A stretch of 64,000 nt of DNA from Amycolatopsis vancoresmycina (GTDB lineage Bacteria; Actinomycetota; Actinomycetes; Mycobacteriales; Pseudonocardiaceae): positions 97,881 to 161,880 of the forward strand of contig NZ_JNYY01000017.1 in assembly GCF_000716785.1 (NCBI RefSeq), read 5' to 3'. Made by a program: the position numbers and the translations under genes. Positions 51,445-60,593 of the stretch are shown one piece after another. A model generated the notes under the pieces. The model ran no database searches. It was not told where the DNA came from and saw nothing but the letters and a program-made list of their open reading frames with translations. Every line of letters starts with the position of its first letter. The first letter of the stretch is position 1.

Positions 51445-53592
51445 ATGACGCGCAACGGGCTGCTCGTGGCCACCGGGATCGTCCTGCTGGTGGCCGGGCT
51501 GGGCTGGTGGACCCTGCAGGTGACGCTGCTCGAACCCGGCGAACGCAGCAACGCGAGCGGGTACGGGCAGTTCGTGCTGGCGGCCTTCGGGGTGGTGCTG
51601 ACGGTCTGGCAGGTCTTCGGCGCCAAGGTCCGGTCCGGGCGCGCCGCGGTCGACGCCGACGCCCTCGCCGACACCCTCGCCGCCGTCGTCCGGCGCCAGT
51701 GGACCACCGCCGCGATGGAACGCGGCTTGCTCCAACCCGAACCCTTGCCGATCCGCTGGCACCTGAGCAGCCAGCCGGTGGCGGGACCGCCGGCTTCGGC
51801 CACCGCCCGGGGCTCCTTCCCGCCGCTGCCGGGCCTGAGCCGCACGACGCCCGCCAAGCTGCGTTCGGGCACGCACCGGACGCTGCACCGCGTGTACGGC
51901 GGGCTGGCGTCCGGCCGGCTAATCATCGCCGGCACCCCGGGAACGGGGAAGAGCTCGGCGGCGATCCTGCTGCTGCTGGACGCGCTCAGCTACCGCGACC
52001 AGGTCGGCCCGGAGCAACGTCGTGCGGTGCCGGTCCCGTTCCTGACGACGTTGCAGGGCTGGGATCCCGAACAGACGTCGGTGCGGGACTGGCTGGCCGG
52101 CAAACTCGTCGACGTCCCGGCCTTCAGCGGACGGCACCGCCGCCGGTCCGCGGCTGCCCTGCTCGATTCCGGCCGCATCGCGGTGTTCCTGGACGGCCTC
52201 GACGAAATCCCGGAGGACGACCGGCCGGTGGTCCTGCAGGCCCTCAGCAGGCAGGCGACCTTCCGGATCGTCCTGCTGACCCGGACCTCGGAACTGGTCG
52301 TCGCGGCGAGGAGCGGGATCTTCACCGGCGCCGTGGCCCTCGAACTCGCCCAGCTGAAACCCGGTGACGTCACCGGATACCTGAGGCGCTGCCTGGTCGA
52401 CCCGCCGCCGGCGCCGTGGGAGAAGTTCCTCGCCACGCTCGCGTCCGGCACCGATTCCGTGGCCGCGCGGGCACTCGACAACCCGCTGTCGATCTCGCTG
52501 GTCCGCGACGTCTACCGCAGAACCACCGACGACTCGTCCGCACCCGGCGTCGACGACCTGCTCGACCGGAACAAGTTCCCGACGTCCGAGTCCATCGCCG
52601 AGCACCTCCTGGACCAGGCGGTGGCCGCGGCGTACGAACCGCAACCCGGCCGGGCCCGGTCGCGGTACCCGGAGGAGACCGCCCGCCGGACCCTGGAGTT
52701 CCTCGCGGCCAAGCTCAGCGCCGGAAACACGCGCGACCTCACGTGGTGGAGCATCTCGCACTGGACACCGGTCGTGGCCCGCATTCTGCTCGGCGGGCTG
52801 GCCGGCGCGGTCGCGACCGCCGCCGCCGGAACGCTCGCCCTCCTCGAAATCAGCCTGATCCTGGCCCGGAACCTGGCCATCAGCGCGCCCGTCGCGACGG
52901 CCGTTTTCGCGGCAGTGGGATTTGCCGTCGGCGCAGCGACCCACAGCAAGACGCGCGGGAAACCGCGTCAGCTGAATCTCTACGGCGGGGGCCAGGTCAA
53001 CTGGAAGTCGAACACGGTCAGCAGTATTCTGCTCAGCGTGATCATCGGCCCTCTCGGTGGCCTTTTCTTCGCCATCTACGACAGTGACCTGACAGTCGGG
53101 GTAATGGCCACCATATTGCTCAGTGCACTCCTTCTCTGCATGTTCATGCTCATGTCTTCCCTGGAGGACAAGCTGTTGACCCGCGAGCCGTTGAGAACGA
53201 TCGATCCGCGGTACCAGCTTCGCCAGAGCTTGATCACCGGAATGACTACCGGAGTCAGCGCCGGACTGCTGACTTCGGCGGTTTCATGCGGATCAGCGGA
53301 AATCACGAATATCGTGGAGAACTGGAACGATCTTCCAGCGGTAAGGGAATTCGCGGTGGTGATGCTCACGCTCGGCGTGAACCTGGGGATCGCGCTCGGC
53401 GCCGTCTGCTCGACCGGCTGCATCACCGCCCTGGCCCAGCTCTACTTCTTCCTGACCGGCAAAACCCCGCTACGCCTGGCCCGCTTCCTCGACGACGCCC
53501 GGGACCGCCAGCTCCTCCGCACCGTCGGCTCCGACTACCAGTTCCGCCACGCCACCCTCCAGGACCGGCTGGCGGGCACCGCACCCGGCTGA
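51445..53592 (+). CDS. NACHT-type STAND NTPase with N- and C-terminal membrane segments
   Basis: A 715-residue protein. Two helices at 5-55 anchor the N-terminus (LLVATGIVLLVAGLGWWTLQV, FVLAAFGVVLTVWQVFGA). The NACHT core has Walker A GTPGTGKSS (about 162-170) and Walker B VFLDGLDEIP (about 246-255). From about 435 several hydrophobic segments follow (LLGGLAGAVATAAAGTLALLE, VATAVFAAVGFAVGAA, ILLSALLLCMFMLM, ALGAVCSTGCITALAQLYFFL). Bases about 53030-53350, inside this region, are clearly less GC-rich and use ATA, TTG, AGA, GTA and ACT codons that are rare elsewhere here, a sign of different ancestry for the C-terminal half. Bacterial NACHT proteins include anti-phage sensors; a membrane effector would fit, but the role is inferred. 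Confidence 0.88.
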   Translation: MTRNGLLVATGIVLLVAGLGWWTLQVTLLEPGERSNASGYGQFVLAAFGVVLTVWQVFGAKVRSGRAAVDADALADTLAAVVRRQWTTAAMERGLLQPEPLPIRWHLSSQPVAGPPASATARGSFPPLPGLSRTTPAKLRSGTHRTLHRVYGGLASGRLIIAGTPGTGKSSAAILLLLDALSYRDQVGPEQRRAVPVPFLTTLQGWDPEQTSVRDWLAGKLVDVPAFSGRHRRRSAAALLDSGRIAVFLDGLDEIPEDDRPVVLQALSRQATFRIVLLTRTSELVVAARSGIFTGAVALELAQLKPGDVTGYLRRCLVDPPPAPWEKFLATLASGTDSVAARALDNPLSISLVRDVYRRTTDDSSAPGVDDLLDRNKFPTSESIAEHLLDQAVAAAYEPQPGRARSRYPEETARRTLEFLAAKLSAGNTRDLTWWSISHWTPVVARILLGGLAGAVATAAAGTLALLEISLILARNLAISAPVATAVFAAVGFAVGAATHSKTRGKPRQLNLYGGGQVNWKSNTVSSILLSVIIGPLGGLFFAIYDSDLTVGVMATILLSALLLCMFMLMSSLEDKLLTREPLRTIDPRYQLRQSLITGMTTGVSAGLLTSAVSCGSAEITNIVENWNDLPAVREFAVVMLTLGVNLGIALGAVCSTGCITALAQLYFFLTGKTPLRLARFLDDARDRQLLRTVGSDYQFRHATLQDRLAGTAPG

Positions 53593-53638
53593 TCGCGTAC
53601 CGTGGCGGGTCCCGGAGCCGTCCGATCGGGAGAGGCGA

Positions 53639-55732
53639 GTGTCCGACCAGGCCCACAACGCGATCGGCGGGTCCGTCGACGGCAACGTCGTGCAGGCACG
53701 GGACATCGGCAGTCTCACGGTGCGCTCCGGCCCGGAAACCGTGGTCATCCACCAGCACGCGCCGGACCCGGGGTGGCCGCGCCGGTTCGGTGTCGTGCCG
53801 CCGCTGGCGCACTGCTACCAGCGCCGGGCCGTGCTCGGCGAGGCGAGCCCGGACGAGCGGGGGTTCGTGCTGTCCGGGCTCGGCGGGGTCGGCAAGACGC
53901 AGCTCGCCGCCGAGCACGCCGAACGCCGGTGGGCGGCGGGCGAACTCGACCTGCTGATCTGGATCACGGCCGAATCCCGTGGTGCGATCCAGTCCGGCTA
54001 CGCGGCCGCCGCCGGCCTGACCGGGCAGCGCAGTGACGACGCCGGGCAGGACGCCAGCCGGCTGCTCGCCTGGCTGGCCGGGACCACGGTCCGCTGGCTG
54101 GTGGTCCTCGACGACGTGGCCACCGTCGCCGACCTGCGCGACCTGTGGCCGCCGGCCACCGGGACCGGGCAGTTCGTCGTCACCACCCGACGCCGGGACG
54201 CCGCGCTCGGCGGCCGCCGGCGGCGGCTGGTGGGCGTCGAACTCTTCACGCCGACCGAGTCGATGGCTTACCTGACCGAAAAACTCGCGGAGCGGCCGGA
54301 CCTGGCCGACGGCGCCGCCGCGCTCGCCGCCGACCTCGGCCACCTGCCGCTCGCGCTGGCCCAGGCGACCGCCTACCTGCTGGACGAGGGCCTGACGTGC
54401 GCCGCCTACCGCACCCGCCTGGCCGACCGGCGGCGGGCGCTGGCGGACCTGCTGCCGGAACCGGACGCGCTGCCCGACGACCACCGCGGGCCGCTGCCGG
54501 CGGCGTGGTCGCTGTCCGTCGAACGCGCCGACCAGGCCCGCCCGGCCGGCCTGGCCCGCCCGCTGATGGAGCTCGCCGCCCTGCTGGACGCCAACGGCAT
54601 CCCGGTCGCCGTCCTGACCGCGCCGCCCGCGCTCGCGCACCTGGCCGGGGTGACCGGCCACGACGTCGACGCCGAATCGGTGCGCAGTGCGCTGCACACG
54701 CTGCACCGGCTGAGCCTGGCCACCGTCGACGCCGACGTCCTGCGGATGCACGCTCTGGTGCAACGCGTCGTCCGGGAACGGATGCCGGCGTCGCACCGCA
54801 CGTCCGTCGCCGTCGCCGCCGCCCGTGCGCTCCTGGACAGCTGGCCGGCGCCGAAAGGCGGCACCCCGTTCGAGCAGACCCTGCGCGCCAACGGCCTGGC
54901 CCTGCACGCCAACGCCGCCGGCGAGCTGATCACCACCGACGCGTACCCGGTCCTGGTCCAGGTCGGCCGCAGTCTCGGGTACAGCGGGCTGGCCGCGGAG
55001 GCGGCCGCGTACTTCGAAGATCTCCTGGCCACGGCCACCGCGGCGCTCGGGGACGGCCACCCGGCCACGATCGCCGTGCTCCGCCACGTCGCTCGCTGGC
55101 GGGGCGGCCGGGGCGACGCCGCCGGCGCGGTCGCCGCCTTCGACCGCGTCTACCGGCACCTGCTCGGCGAACGCGGTGCCGACCACCCCGACACGCTGCT
55201 GGCGCGCAGCAACCGGGCCCGCTGGCGCGGCGACGCGGGCGACGCGGCCGGCGCGGTCGCGGAACTGGAAGCGGTGCTGGCCGATCTGACCCGGGTGTTC
55301 GGCCCGGCGCACCCCCACACCCTGACCACGCACCGCATCCTGGCCCGCTGGCGCAGCGAGGCGGGCGACCCGGCCGGGGCCGTCGCCACCCTCGAAGCGC
55401 TCCTGCCGGAGACGGCCCGCGTGTTCGGCCCGGACGACCCCAACACGTTGCTGGCCCGCGGCGATCTCGCCCGCTGGCGCGGCGAAGCCGGTGACGCACC
55501 GAACGCGGCCGCGGAGTTCACCGGGCTGGTCGCCGACCTGAGCCGGGCGCTGGGCCCGGAGCACCCCTACACGCTGCTCGCCGGGTACCACCGCATCGCC
55601 TGGTCGCGCGCGGCCGGGCGCCTCGGCGACCCGAAGGCGGAGCTGGGCGCGCTGCTCACCGTGATGAGCCGGGTCCTGGGCCCGGACCACCCGTACACCC
55701 GGACCGCGGGGCACGCCTTCGCACAGTGGTGA
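53639..55732 (+). CDS. NB-ARC STAND protein with TPR repeats
   Basis: A 697-residue protein; GTG behind GGGAGAGGCGA. The N-terminus (NAIGGSVDGNVVQARDIGSL) is a short G-x-V-x-G-x-VVQA motif often found ahead of actinomycete NB-ARC proteins. The NTPase has P-loop GLGGVGKTQLA and LVVLDDVA; then winged-helix and, from about 440, tandem TPR units of the kinesin-light-chain type with repeating blocks (GDAAGAVAxxxxV...FGPxHPxTL...RWR) also visible as DNA repeats. It follows the NACHT gene by 46 bp. Expected role: ligand-gated sensor or switch, either immunity or regulation. Confidence 0.9.
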   Translation: MSDQAHNAIGGSVDGNVVQARDIGSLTVRSGPETVVIHQHAPDPGWPRRFGVVPPLAHCYQRRAVLGEASPDERGFVLSGLGGVGKTQLAAEHAERRWAAGELDLLIWITAESRGAIQSGYAAAAGLTGQRSDDAGQDASRLLAWLAGTTVRWLVVLDDVATVADLRDLWPPATGTGQFVVTTRRRDAALGGRRRRLVGVELFTPTESMAYLTEKLAERPDLADGAAALAADLGHLPLALAQATAYLLDEGLTCAAYRTRLADRRRALADLLPEPDALPDDHRGPLPAAWSLSVERADQARPAGLARPLMELAALLDANGIPVAVLTAPPALAHLAGVTGHDVDAESVRSALHTLHRLSLATVDADVLRMHALVQRVVRERMPASHRTSVAVAAARALLDSWPAPKGGTPFEQTLRANGLALHANAAGELITTDAYPVLVQVGRSLGYSGLAAEAAAYFEDLLATATAALGDGHPATIAVLRHVARWRGGRGDAAGAVAAFDRVYRHLLGERGADHPDTLLARSNRARWRGDAGDAAGAVAELEAVLADLTRVFGPAHPHTLTTHRILARWRSEAGDPAGAVATLEALLPETARVFGPDDPNTLLARGDLARWRGEAGDAPNAAAEFTGLVADLSRALGPEHPYTLLAGYHRIAWSRAAGRLGDPKAELGALLTVMSRVLGPDHPYTRTAGHAFAQW

Positions 55733-56008
55733 CGTTCACCGGTCGCCGCCCGGGTCGGCGAGCCCGAGGATCCAGGCGCTCCAAGCCGTGCCGGCGCGCT
55801 GGTCCGGCAGGGCGAGCGCCGTCGAGACCCGTTCCACGCCTTCTCCCACCGCCCGGAAAACGCTTCGGCCTCGTCTGCCGCGAAGGGAGCCCGCCGGCCG
55901 AGTGCGATCGCCCGGGTGGCGCAATCCGTCGGTTTCCGCCCGGCTTGCCGCCCGGCGGTGTTAACTTCCGTCCGTCATCCGCGGCCCGAGCGAGGTGTTC
56001 CTGTCACC

Positions 56009-56986
56009 GTGACACCGCACATGGACAAGTTCGCCGCCCACCTGCGCATGCTGAAGGACCGCAGCGGGCAGGGTTTCGAACGGCTCGGCCGCCAGGCCGG
56101 CGTCAGCGGCTCCAGCCTGCACCGGTACTGCTCCGGCAAGAGCGTGCCCGCCGACTACCGCGTGGTGCACTCGTTCGCGAAGGTCTGCGGCGCGTCCGCG
56201 GACGAGCTGCGCGAGCTGCACCAGCTGTGGGCGCTGGCCGACGCCGGCCGGGACGACGAGGCCGCGCCGGACGACGTCGAGCAGGTCGAGCCCGCCGAGG
56301 CCGCCGGGCGCGCCGAGTCGTCGCGGTTGCGGCGCTGGTCGGTACCGGTGGCCATCGCGATCGTCGTCCTGCTGGCCGGTGGCCTGTTCTGGGTCACCGC
56401 CGACGGGTCGGGGTCGCCGCCCGGGCGGTACGCCGACCGGGTGCTGTTCTCCGCCGCCTGCCAGCCGCCGGTGAGCATGGGCCAGCACGACGAGTGCGTC
56501 ACCGAGGTGCAGAACCTGCTGGTCGCCGCGCACGGGCGGCTGGCGGTCGACGGCTCCTTCGGCCCGGAGACGCTGCGCCGGGTCACCGCGTTCCAGGTGC
56601 TGGCCGGCCTGCCCGCCCGCGGCGTGGTCGACGAGGCCACCAAGAACGCCCTCTACGACCACCGGACCAGCATGGCGGGCTGGTCGCCGCCGATGGTGGA
56701 GCAGCGGATCCGCGCGGTGTTCACCGAGACGCCGGACACCGCGGTCGCGATCGCCCGCTGCGCGTCGTTCCTCGATCCGCTGTGGGTGCTGCCGAACACG
56801 AACGGCAGCCGCAACTGGGGCGTGTTCCAGATTTCCGACGGCCGCCTGCTGGAGCTGGGCGGCACGCCCCGGCAGGCGTTCGACCCGGTCTGGAACATCG
56901 AGGCGGCGCACCGGCTGTGGCGCGCGCACCACGACTTCCACGACTGGCCGGCCTGCGCGGCGGCGCTGGCGGACCCGCAGCACTGA
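56009..56986 (+). CDS. HTH-transmembrane-peptidoglycan-binding-lysozyme-like fusion
   Basis: About 325 residues from GTG 56009 (ATG 56021 is the alternative; upstream codons are unconvincing). Residues 5-80 are an XRE-like HTH (FAAHLRMLKDRSGQGFERLGRQAGVSGSSLHRYCSGKSVP). A basic stretch precedes one membrane helix (VPVAIAIVVLLAGGLFWVTA, near 112-132). Outside follow a peptidoglycan-binding domain (CVTEVQNLLVAAHGRLAVDGSFGPETLRRVTAFQ) and a lysozyme/transglycosylase-like end (NWGVFQISDGRLLELG, FDPVWNIEAAHRLWRAHHDFHDWPAC). One chain thus links a cytoplasmic DNA-binding domain to a cell-wall-binding or -cleaving domain. It might report wall state to a promoter. Confidence 0.83.
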   Translation: MTPHMDKFAAHLRMLKDRSGQGFERLGRQAGVSGSSLHRYCSGKSVPADYRVVHSFAKVCGASADELRELHQLWALADAGRDDEAAPDDVEQVEPAEAAGRAESSRLRRWSVPVAIAIVVLLAGGLFWVTADGSGSPPGRYADRVLFSAACQPPVSMGQHDECVTEVQNLLVAAHGRLAVDGSFGPETLRRVTAFQVLAGLPARGVVDEATKNALYDHRTSMAGWSPPMVEQRIRAVFTETPDTAVAIARCASFLDPLWVLPNTNGSRNWGVFQISDGRLLELGGTPRQAFDPVWNIEAAHRLWRAHHDFHDWPACAAALADPQH

Positions 56987-56990
56987 CCAC

Positions 56991-57031
56991 GGCCGGGCGC
57001 CGGGAACCCCCAGGTTCCCCGGCGCCCGGCC
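56991..57031. terminator. Strong hairpin between convergent genes
   Basis: Arms of about 18 bases (GGCCGGGCGCCGGG at 56991 against its complement ending at 57031) with one bulge and a short CCCCA-type loop, located between the HTH-lysozyme stop and the M15 peptidase stop. It serves both strands. Confidence 0.75.
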
Positions 57032-57037
57032 GCCGGC

Positions 57038-57778
57038 TCAGACCGTGCCGTTCTCCCACCACCACGAGCGGCCGAGGTCGGCCCGGCTGTCCACGTGCTG
57101 GTGGTCGGTGTTGTAGGTCTCCAGCCCGGAGAACCCGCAGGTTTCGGCCTTCTGGTAGACGGTCTTGTTGGCCACGCCCGGCACGTTCAGGTCGGCCGCG
57201 GTGCCGTACAGGTGCATGCTGTCGCTGGCGCCGCCGATCTCCGCGTTGTGCGCGATGCTGCGGAACCCGGAGTTGACCGTGATCGCCTTGTTCCCGAGCT
57301 TCTTGCGCAGGGCCTCCAGCTTGTACATGCAGCGCCGGGCGTTCTCCTTGGCGGTGGCCGCGTTGACCTTGCCGCCGTTGAAGGTGCCGCTGTCCCGGTC
57401 GGTGAACTCGCTGAAGTTGAAGTGCACGGTGGAGCCGTCGCTCTGCTCCAGCGCGTTGAGCGCGGCCTGGGTGGCCGGGCCGGCCTGGGCGTCCACGCCG
57501 AGGCCGTAGGCCGCCTGGAACCGGCGGACCGCCGCCGCGGTGCCGGGCCCGAACTCGCCGTCGATCGAGACGCGGCTCTGGCTGGCGTGGTCGGCCGCCC
57601 AGCCCGCGACGCGGATCTGCAGTTCGGTGACGTCGGCGCCCGTGTTGCCCTGCACGAGGGTGCGGGACCACGAATACGCCTGGGCGGTACCGGTCAGCAG
57701 CAGCGGGCTGACCGCCGCGGCCGCGCCGAGCACCACCGCGCCGCGCAGCGCCGTGCGGCGGCTCATGGAGTGGGTCAT
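57038..57778 (-). CDS. Secreted M15-type D,D-carboxypeptidase with peptidoglycan-binding domain
   Basis: A 246-residue zinc peptidase of the Streptomyces albus G type. ATG 57778 follows AAGGAAAGGA. A twin-arginine signal (SRRTALRGAVVLGAAAA) directs export. Residues about 38-105 are a PG-binding domain (GADVTELQIRVAGWA, DGEFGPGTAAAVRRFQ); the catalytic part has SMHLYGTAADL (His and Asp zinc ligands) and DHQHVD (third His). It cuts D-Ala-D-Ala or interpeptide bonds in peptidoglycan. It is transcribed with or after the GH25 muramidase. Confidence 0.92.
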   Translation of the reverse strand: MTHSMSRRTALRGAVVLGAAAAVSPLLLTGTAQAYSWSRTLVQGNTGADVTELQIRVAGWAADHASQSRVSIDGEFGPGTAAAVRRFQAAYGLGVDAQAGPATQAALNALEQSDGSTVHFNFSEFTDRDSGTFNGGKVNAATAKENARRCMYKLEALRKKLGNKAITVNSGFRSIAHNAEIGGASDSMHLYGTAADLNVPGVANKTVYQKAETCGFSGLETYNTDHQHVDSRADLGRSWWWENGTV

Positions 57779-57801
57779 TCTCGTCCTTTCCTTGCGGGGA
57801 T

Positions 57802-59121
57802 TCACCGGTTGGCGAGCTGGTCGAGATCGGCCTGGGTGCCGTTGAAGACGTCGCCGGTGGCGGGCGCGGGGATGCCGTCGGGGATGGCCGCGTCGGTGTA
57901 CTGCCACATCAGCCAGGTCCGCGCCCCGGCGGGCAGCGCCGGCTGCGTGACGGACTGCCGGTAGTCGGCGAGCTGCATCGGATAGCCGGACAGCGCCGTG
58001 GTGCCCCCGAGGCAGGCGTCCAGGAACGACTTCTGGGTGTAGATGATCGGCGTCCGCCCGAACGCCGCCTGGACCTTGTCCAGCCAGGCCTTGGCGTCGG
58101 CGACGGTGACGTACGGCGGGCAGCCGCCGGAGCCGTCGTCCTTCCACTCCAGGTCGAACACGGGGGGCAGGTCACCGGCGCGCTTGCCGGTGTACCCGGT
58201 GGCCTTCACGGCGGCGATGAACCGGTCCGCCTGCGCGCCGCCGGTGTTCGCCGCCGTGCCCGTGTAGAAGTGGTACGGCCCGGCGGCCAGGCCGGCGTTG
58301 CGCGCGGCGGGCAGGTCGGTGGCCAGGTACTCGTCGGTGACGTTGAGGCCGCGGGTCGCCTTGACGGTCGCGAACTCGACGCCGGACGCCTTCACCGCGC
58401 CCCAGTCGATGGCCGCGCCGCCGGGGTGCTGGTACTTGGCCGTGTCGACGCCGTCGATCGGGTGCCCGGCGGGCTTCGGCGGCGTGCAGTAGGTGTTGCG
58501 GCTCGACCAGTCGGCGACCTTCGCCCAGGTGGTGGGCCCGGCGACGCCGTCGGCACTGGCGTTGACGCAGTGCTGGAACTGGATCACGCGGGTGCGGGTG
58601 CCGTCCCCGAACTGGCCGTCGATCGTCAGCGGCGGGTAGTGGCCGGGTTCCATGGCGAGGTTGAGCCGGCACTGGAGTTCCTTGACGTCCGTGCCGCTGG
58701 ACCCGCTTTGCAGGGTGGGGCGGGCGGTGGACAGGCCGCACACGACGCTCTGCGCGGTGCCCGCCGTGCCGGCGGTGGCGCACTTGCGCGGCCGCGCGGC
58801 CCACGAGTTCAGCGCGGCCCAGGTGTTCGGGCCGATCTCGCCGTCCACGCTCAGCGCGGCGCACTTCTGGAACACGCGCACGCGGGCGTCGGTCGCGGGG
58901 CCGAAGGTGCCGTCGGCGCCGATGGGCGAGTACCGGCTCGCCTTCGTCGCCAGGTTCAGTTCACACTGCGCTTCGGTGACCGAGGCACCGGTCGCCCCTT
59001 GTTTCAGGGTGGGCTGGGCACTGGTGTGCCCGCACACCGCACCGGGTTCGGCCGCGACCGCGGTCGCTGCGGCGGCGGGAACCACCAGCAGCACCGCGAC
59101 GGCCAGAGCGAGTCTCTGCAT
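57802..59121 (-). CDS. Secreted GH25 muramidase with two peptidoglycan-binding domains
   Basis: A 439-residue protein with signal peptide (LALAVAVLLVVPAAAATAVAA), two PG-binding domains with paired Cys (SVTEAQCELNL...DGTFGPATDARVRVFQKC and DVKELQCRLNL...DGQFGDGTRTRVIQFQHC) and a GH25 barrel (DGVDTAKYQHPGG, FATVKATRG, DLPPVFDLEWKDD with the catalytic acids, WLMWQYTD). It hydrolyses the MurNAc-GlcNAc bond. The gene ends 23 bp before the M15 peptidase start, forming a two-gene wall-lysis unit. Confidence 0.94.
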   Translation of the reverse strand: MQRLALAVAVLLVVPAAAATAVAAEPGAVCGHTSAQPTLKQGATGASVTEAQCELNLATKASRYSPIGADGTFGPATDARVRVFQKCAALSVDGEIGPNTWAALNSWAARPRKCATAGTAGTAQSVVCGLSTARPTLQSGSSGTDVKELQCRLNLAMEPGHYPPLTIDGQFGDGTRTRVIQFQHCVNASADGVAGPTTWAKVADWSSRNTYCTPPKPAGHPIDGVDTAKYQHPGGAAIDWGAVKASGVEFATVKATRGLNVTDEYLATDLPAARNAGLAAGPYHFYTGTAANTGGAQADRFIAAVKATGYTGKRAGDLPPVFDLEWKDDGSGGCPPYVTVADAKAWLDKVQAAFGRTPIIYTQKSFLDACLGGTTALSGYPMQLADYRQSVTQPALPAGARTWLMWQYTDAAIPDGIPAPATGDVFNGTQADLDQLANR

Positions 59122-59246
59122 GCGGTGAAGGCTGGCAGCGGCGGGCCCGCCGGTCGCCGGTCGGCGCCGGATTCGGGACGCCGGGACGATCCCACCCCGT
59201 GGACCAGCGGAAACGCCGGTCCCGTGGGACGCCGCCGGGACGCGGG

Positions 59247-60422
59247 CTACCCCTGGACCGCGGCGCGGGAGTCCGGGACCCCGGCGTAATCGGGCAGCTC
59301 GACACCGTTGAGCGCGCGATCGATCAGCTCGGTCAGCCCCTCGCCGTCCGGTTCCCCGCCGTCACGGATGTGCGCGTGCAGCCGGCCGATTTCCTGGTTG
59401 GCCTCGACGAACGACCGCATCCGCGTCTCGTAGCCCGCGAACCCGGCCGCCGGATCCCACCCGGCCGCGGCCAGCTCCCCCGCCAGCAGGTAAGCGCCGA
59501 CGAGAGCCAGCCCCGTGCCCTGCCCGGACAGCGGCGACGAGCTGAACGCGGCGTCGCCGAGCAGCGCCACCCGGCCGCTCGACCAGCGGTCCAGCACCAC
59601 CTGGGCGACCTGGTCGAGGTAGAAGTCCGGGGTGCCGTCCAGGTGCGCGAGGATCTCCGGGGTCCGCCAGCCCAGGCCGGCGACCTGCTCGCGCAGCAGC
59701 CGTTTCTGCCCCTCGACGTCGCGGTGGTCGACGTCGAAATCGGGCGCGGTGAAGGAGAACATGGCCATCGCCCGGGTGGCGTCCCCGATGGGCCGCAGCA
59801 TGGCGGAGCGCCCGGGCTCCTGGTGCTCGACCAGCCAGCGGTCGAGGCCGAACTCGTTGGGCACGCTGTAGAACGCCATCACGTGCCCGAGGTGGCGGAC
59901 GAACCGCTCGTGCGGCCCGAAGACCATCGCCCGCAGCGCCGAGTGCAGCCCGTCCGCCCCGACCACGAGGTCGAACCGCCGCCGGTCGCCGCCCGCGAAG
60001 GCGACGTCGACGCCGTCCGCGTCCTGGACCAGCTCGGCGATCCGGTCGCCGAAGACGTACTCGACGCCGTCCCGGGTGTCGTCGTACAGGACCTGGGACA
60101 GGTCGCCGCGCAGGATTTCGATCTCCGAGATGTAGCCGTCGCCGCCGTCGTCTTCCGCGCGGAAGGTCTCCAGGACGGTGCCGTCGGCGGCCACGGTGTG
60201 CGCGCCGGCGGTTTCGGTGCGGGCCGCCCGCACGGCCGCGTCCAGCCCCATCCGCCGGATGACCTCCCTGGTCACCCCGCGCGCGTCCACCGCCTGCCCG
60301 CCGGGCCGCAGCCCGGGCGCCCGCTCGACAACGGTGACCTCGGCGCCGCGCCGGTGCAGCCAGTGGGCCAGCGCCGGCCCCGCGATGCTCGCTCCCGCCA
60401 CCAGAACCCTGACCCTGCTCAC
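59247..60422 (-). CDS. Class A flavin-dependent monooxygenase (PHBH fold)
   Basis: A 391-residue NAD(P)H-dependent aromatic-type hydroxylase. The GTG at 60422 gives the FAD dinucleotide motif at the very start (VLVAGASIAGPALAHWL); the second FAD motif LLGDAAFSSSPLSGQGTGLAL and the DG-type FDLVVGADGLHSALR are present. A typical family length. No partner genes define a substrate; drug modification (Tet(X)/Rox-like) or secondary metabolism are possible. Confidence 0.92.
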   Translation of the reverse strand: MSRVRVLVAGASIAGPALAHWLHRRGAEVTVVERAPGLRPGGQAVDARGVTREVIRRMGLDAAVRAARTETAGAHTVAADGTVLETFRAEDDGGDGYISEIEILRGDLSQVLYDDTRDGVEYVFGDRIAELVQDADGVDVAFAGGDRRRFDLVVGADGLHSALRAMVFGPHERFVRHLGHVMAFYSVPNEFGLDRWLVEHQEPGRSAMLRPIGDATRAMAMFSFTAPDFDVDHRDVEGQKRLLREQVAGLGWRTPEILAHLDGTPDFYLDQVAQVVLDRWSSGRVALLGDAAFSSSPLSGQGTGLALVGAYLLAGELAAAGWDPAAGFAGYETRMRSFVEANQEIGRLHAHIRDGGEPDGEGLTELIDRALNGVELPDYAGVPDSRAAVQG

Positions 60423-60455
60423 TGCGCCCCCCTGCTCCCGGTTCACGGCCGGGAG

Positions 60456-60572
60456 CGTATCGCGTTCGCCGGACCGGCCACCCTGATCACCGCGAGCCGC
60501 GACCACACCGCGCGGCTGTGGGACCGGGCGACCGGCGCCGCGGTGGGCCCGCCGCACCGGCCCTCGCCTGAA
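60456..60572 (+). pseudogene. Relic of a WD40-repeat gene
   Basis: In the gap between two minus-strand genes the plus strand reads RIAFAGPATLITASRDHTARLWDRATGAAVGPP, one complete WD40 blade of the kind found at the C-terminus of actinomycete STAND/WD40 proteins, then loses the pattern. There is no start and the upstream frame belongs to the opposite strand, so it is a leftover of a larger gene. Confidence 0.7.
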
Positions 60573-60593
60573 CGGGCGCGAACGAACGTCCGG

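Noticed and set aside
55736..55924. Small minus-strand frame (62 codons) between the NB-ARC and HTH-lysozyme genes
   Set aside because: Part of it (ERVSTALALPDQRAGTAWSAW) reads like a protein fragment, but there is no start signal or family match, so it is at most a relic.
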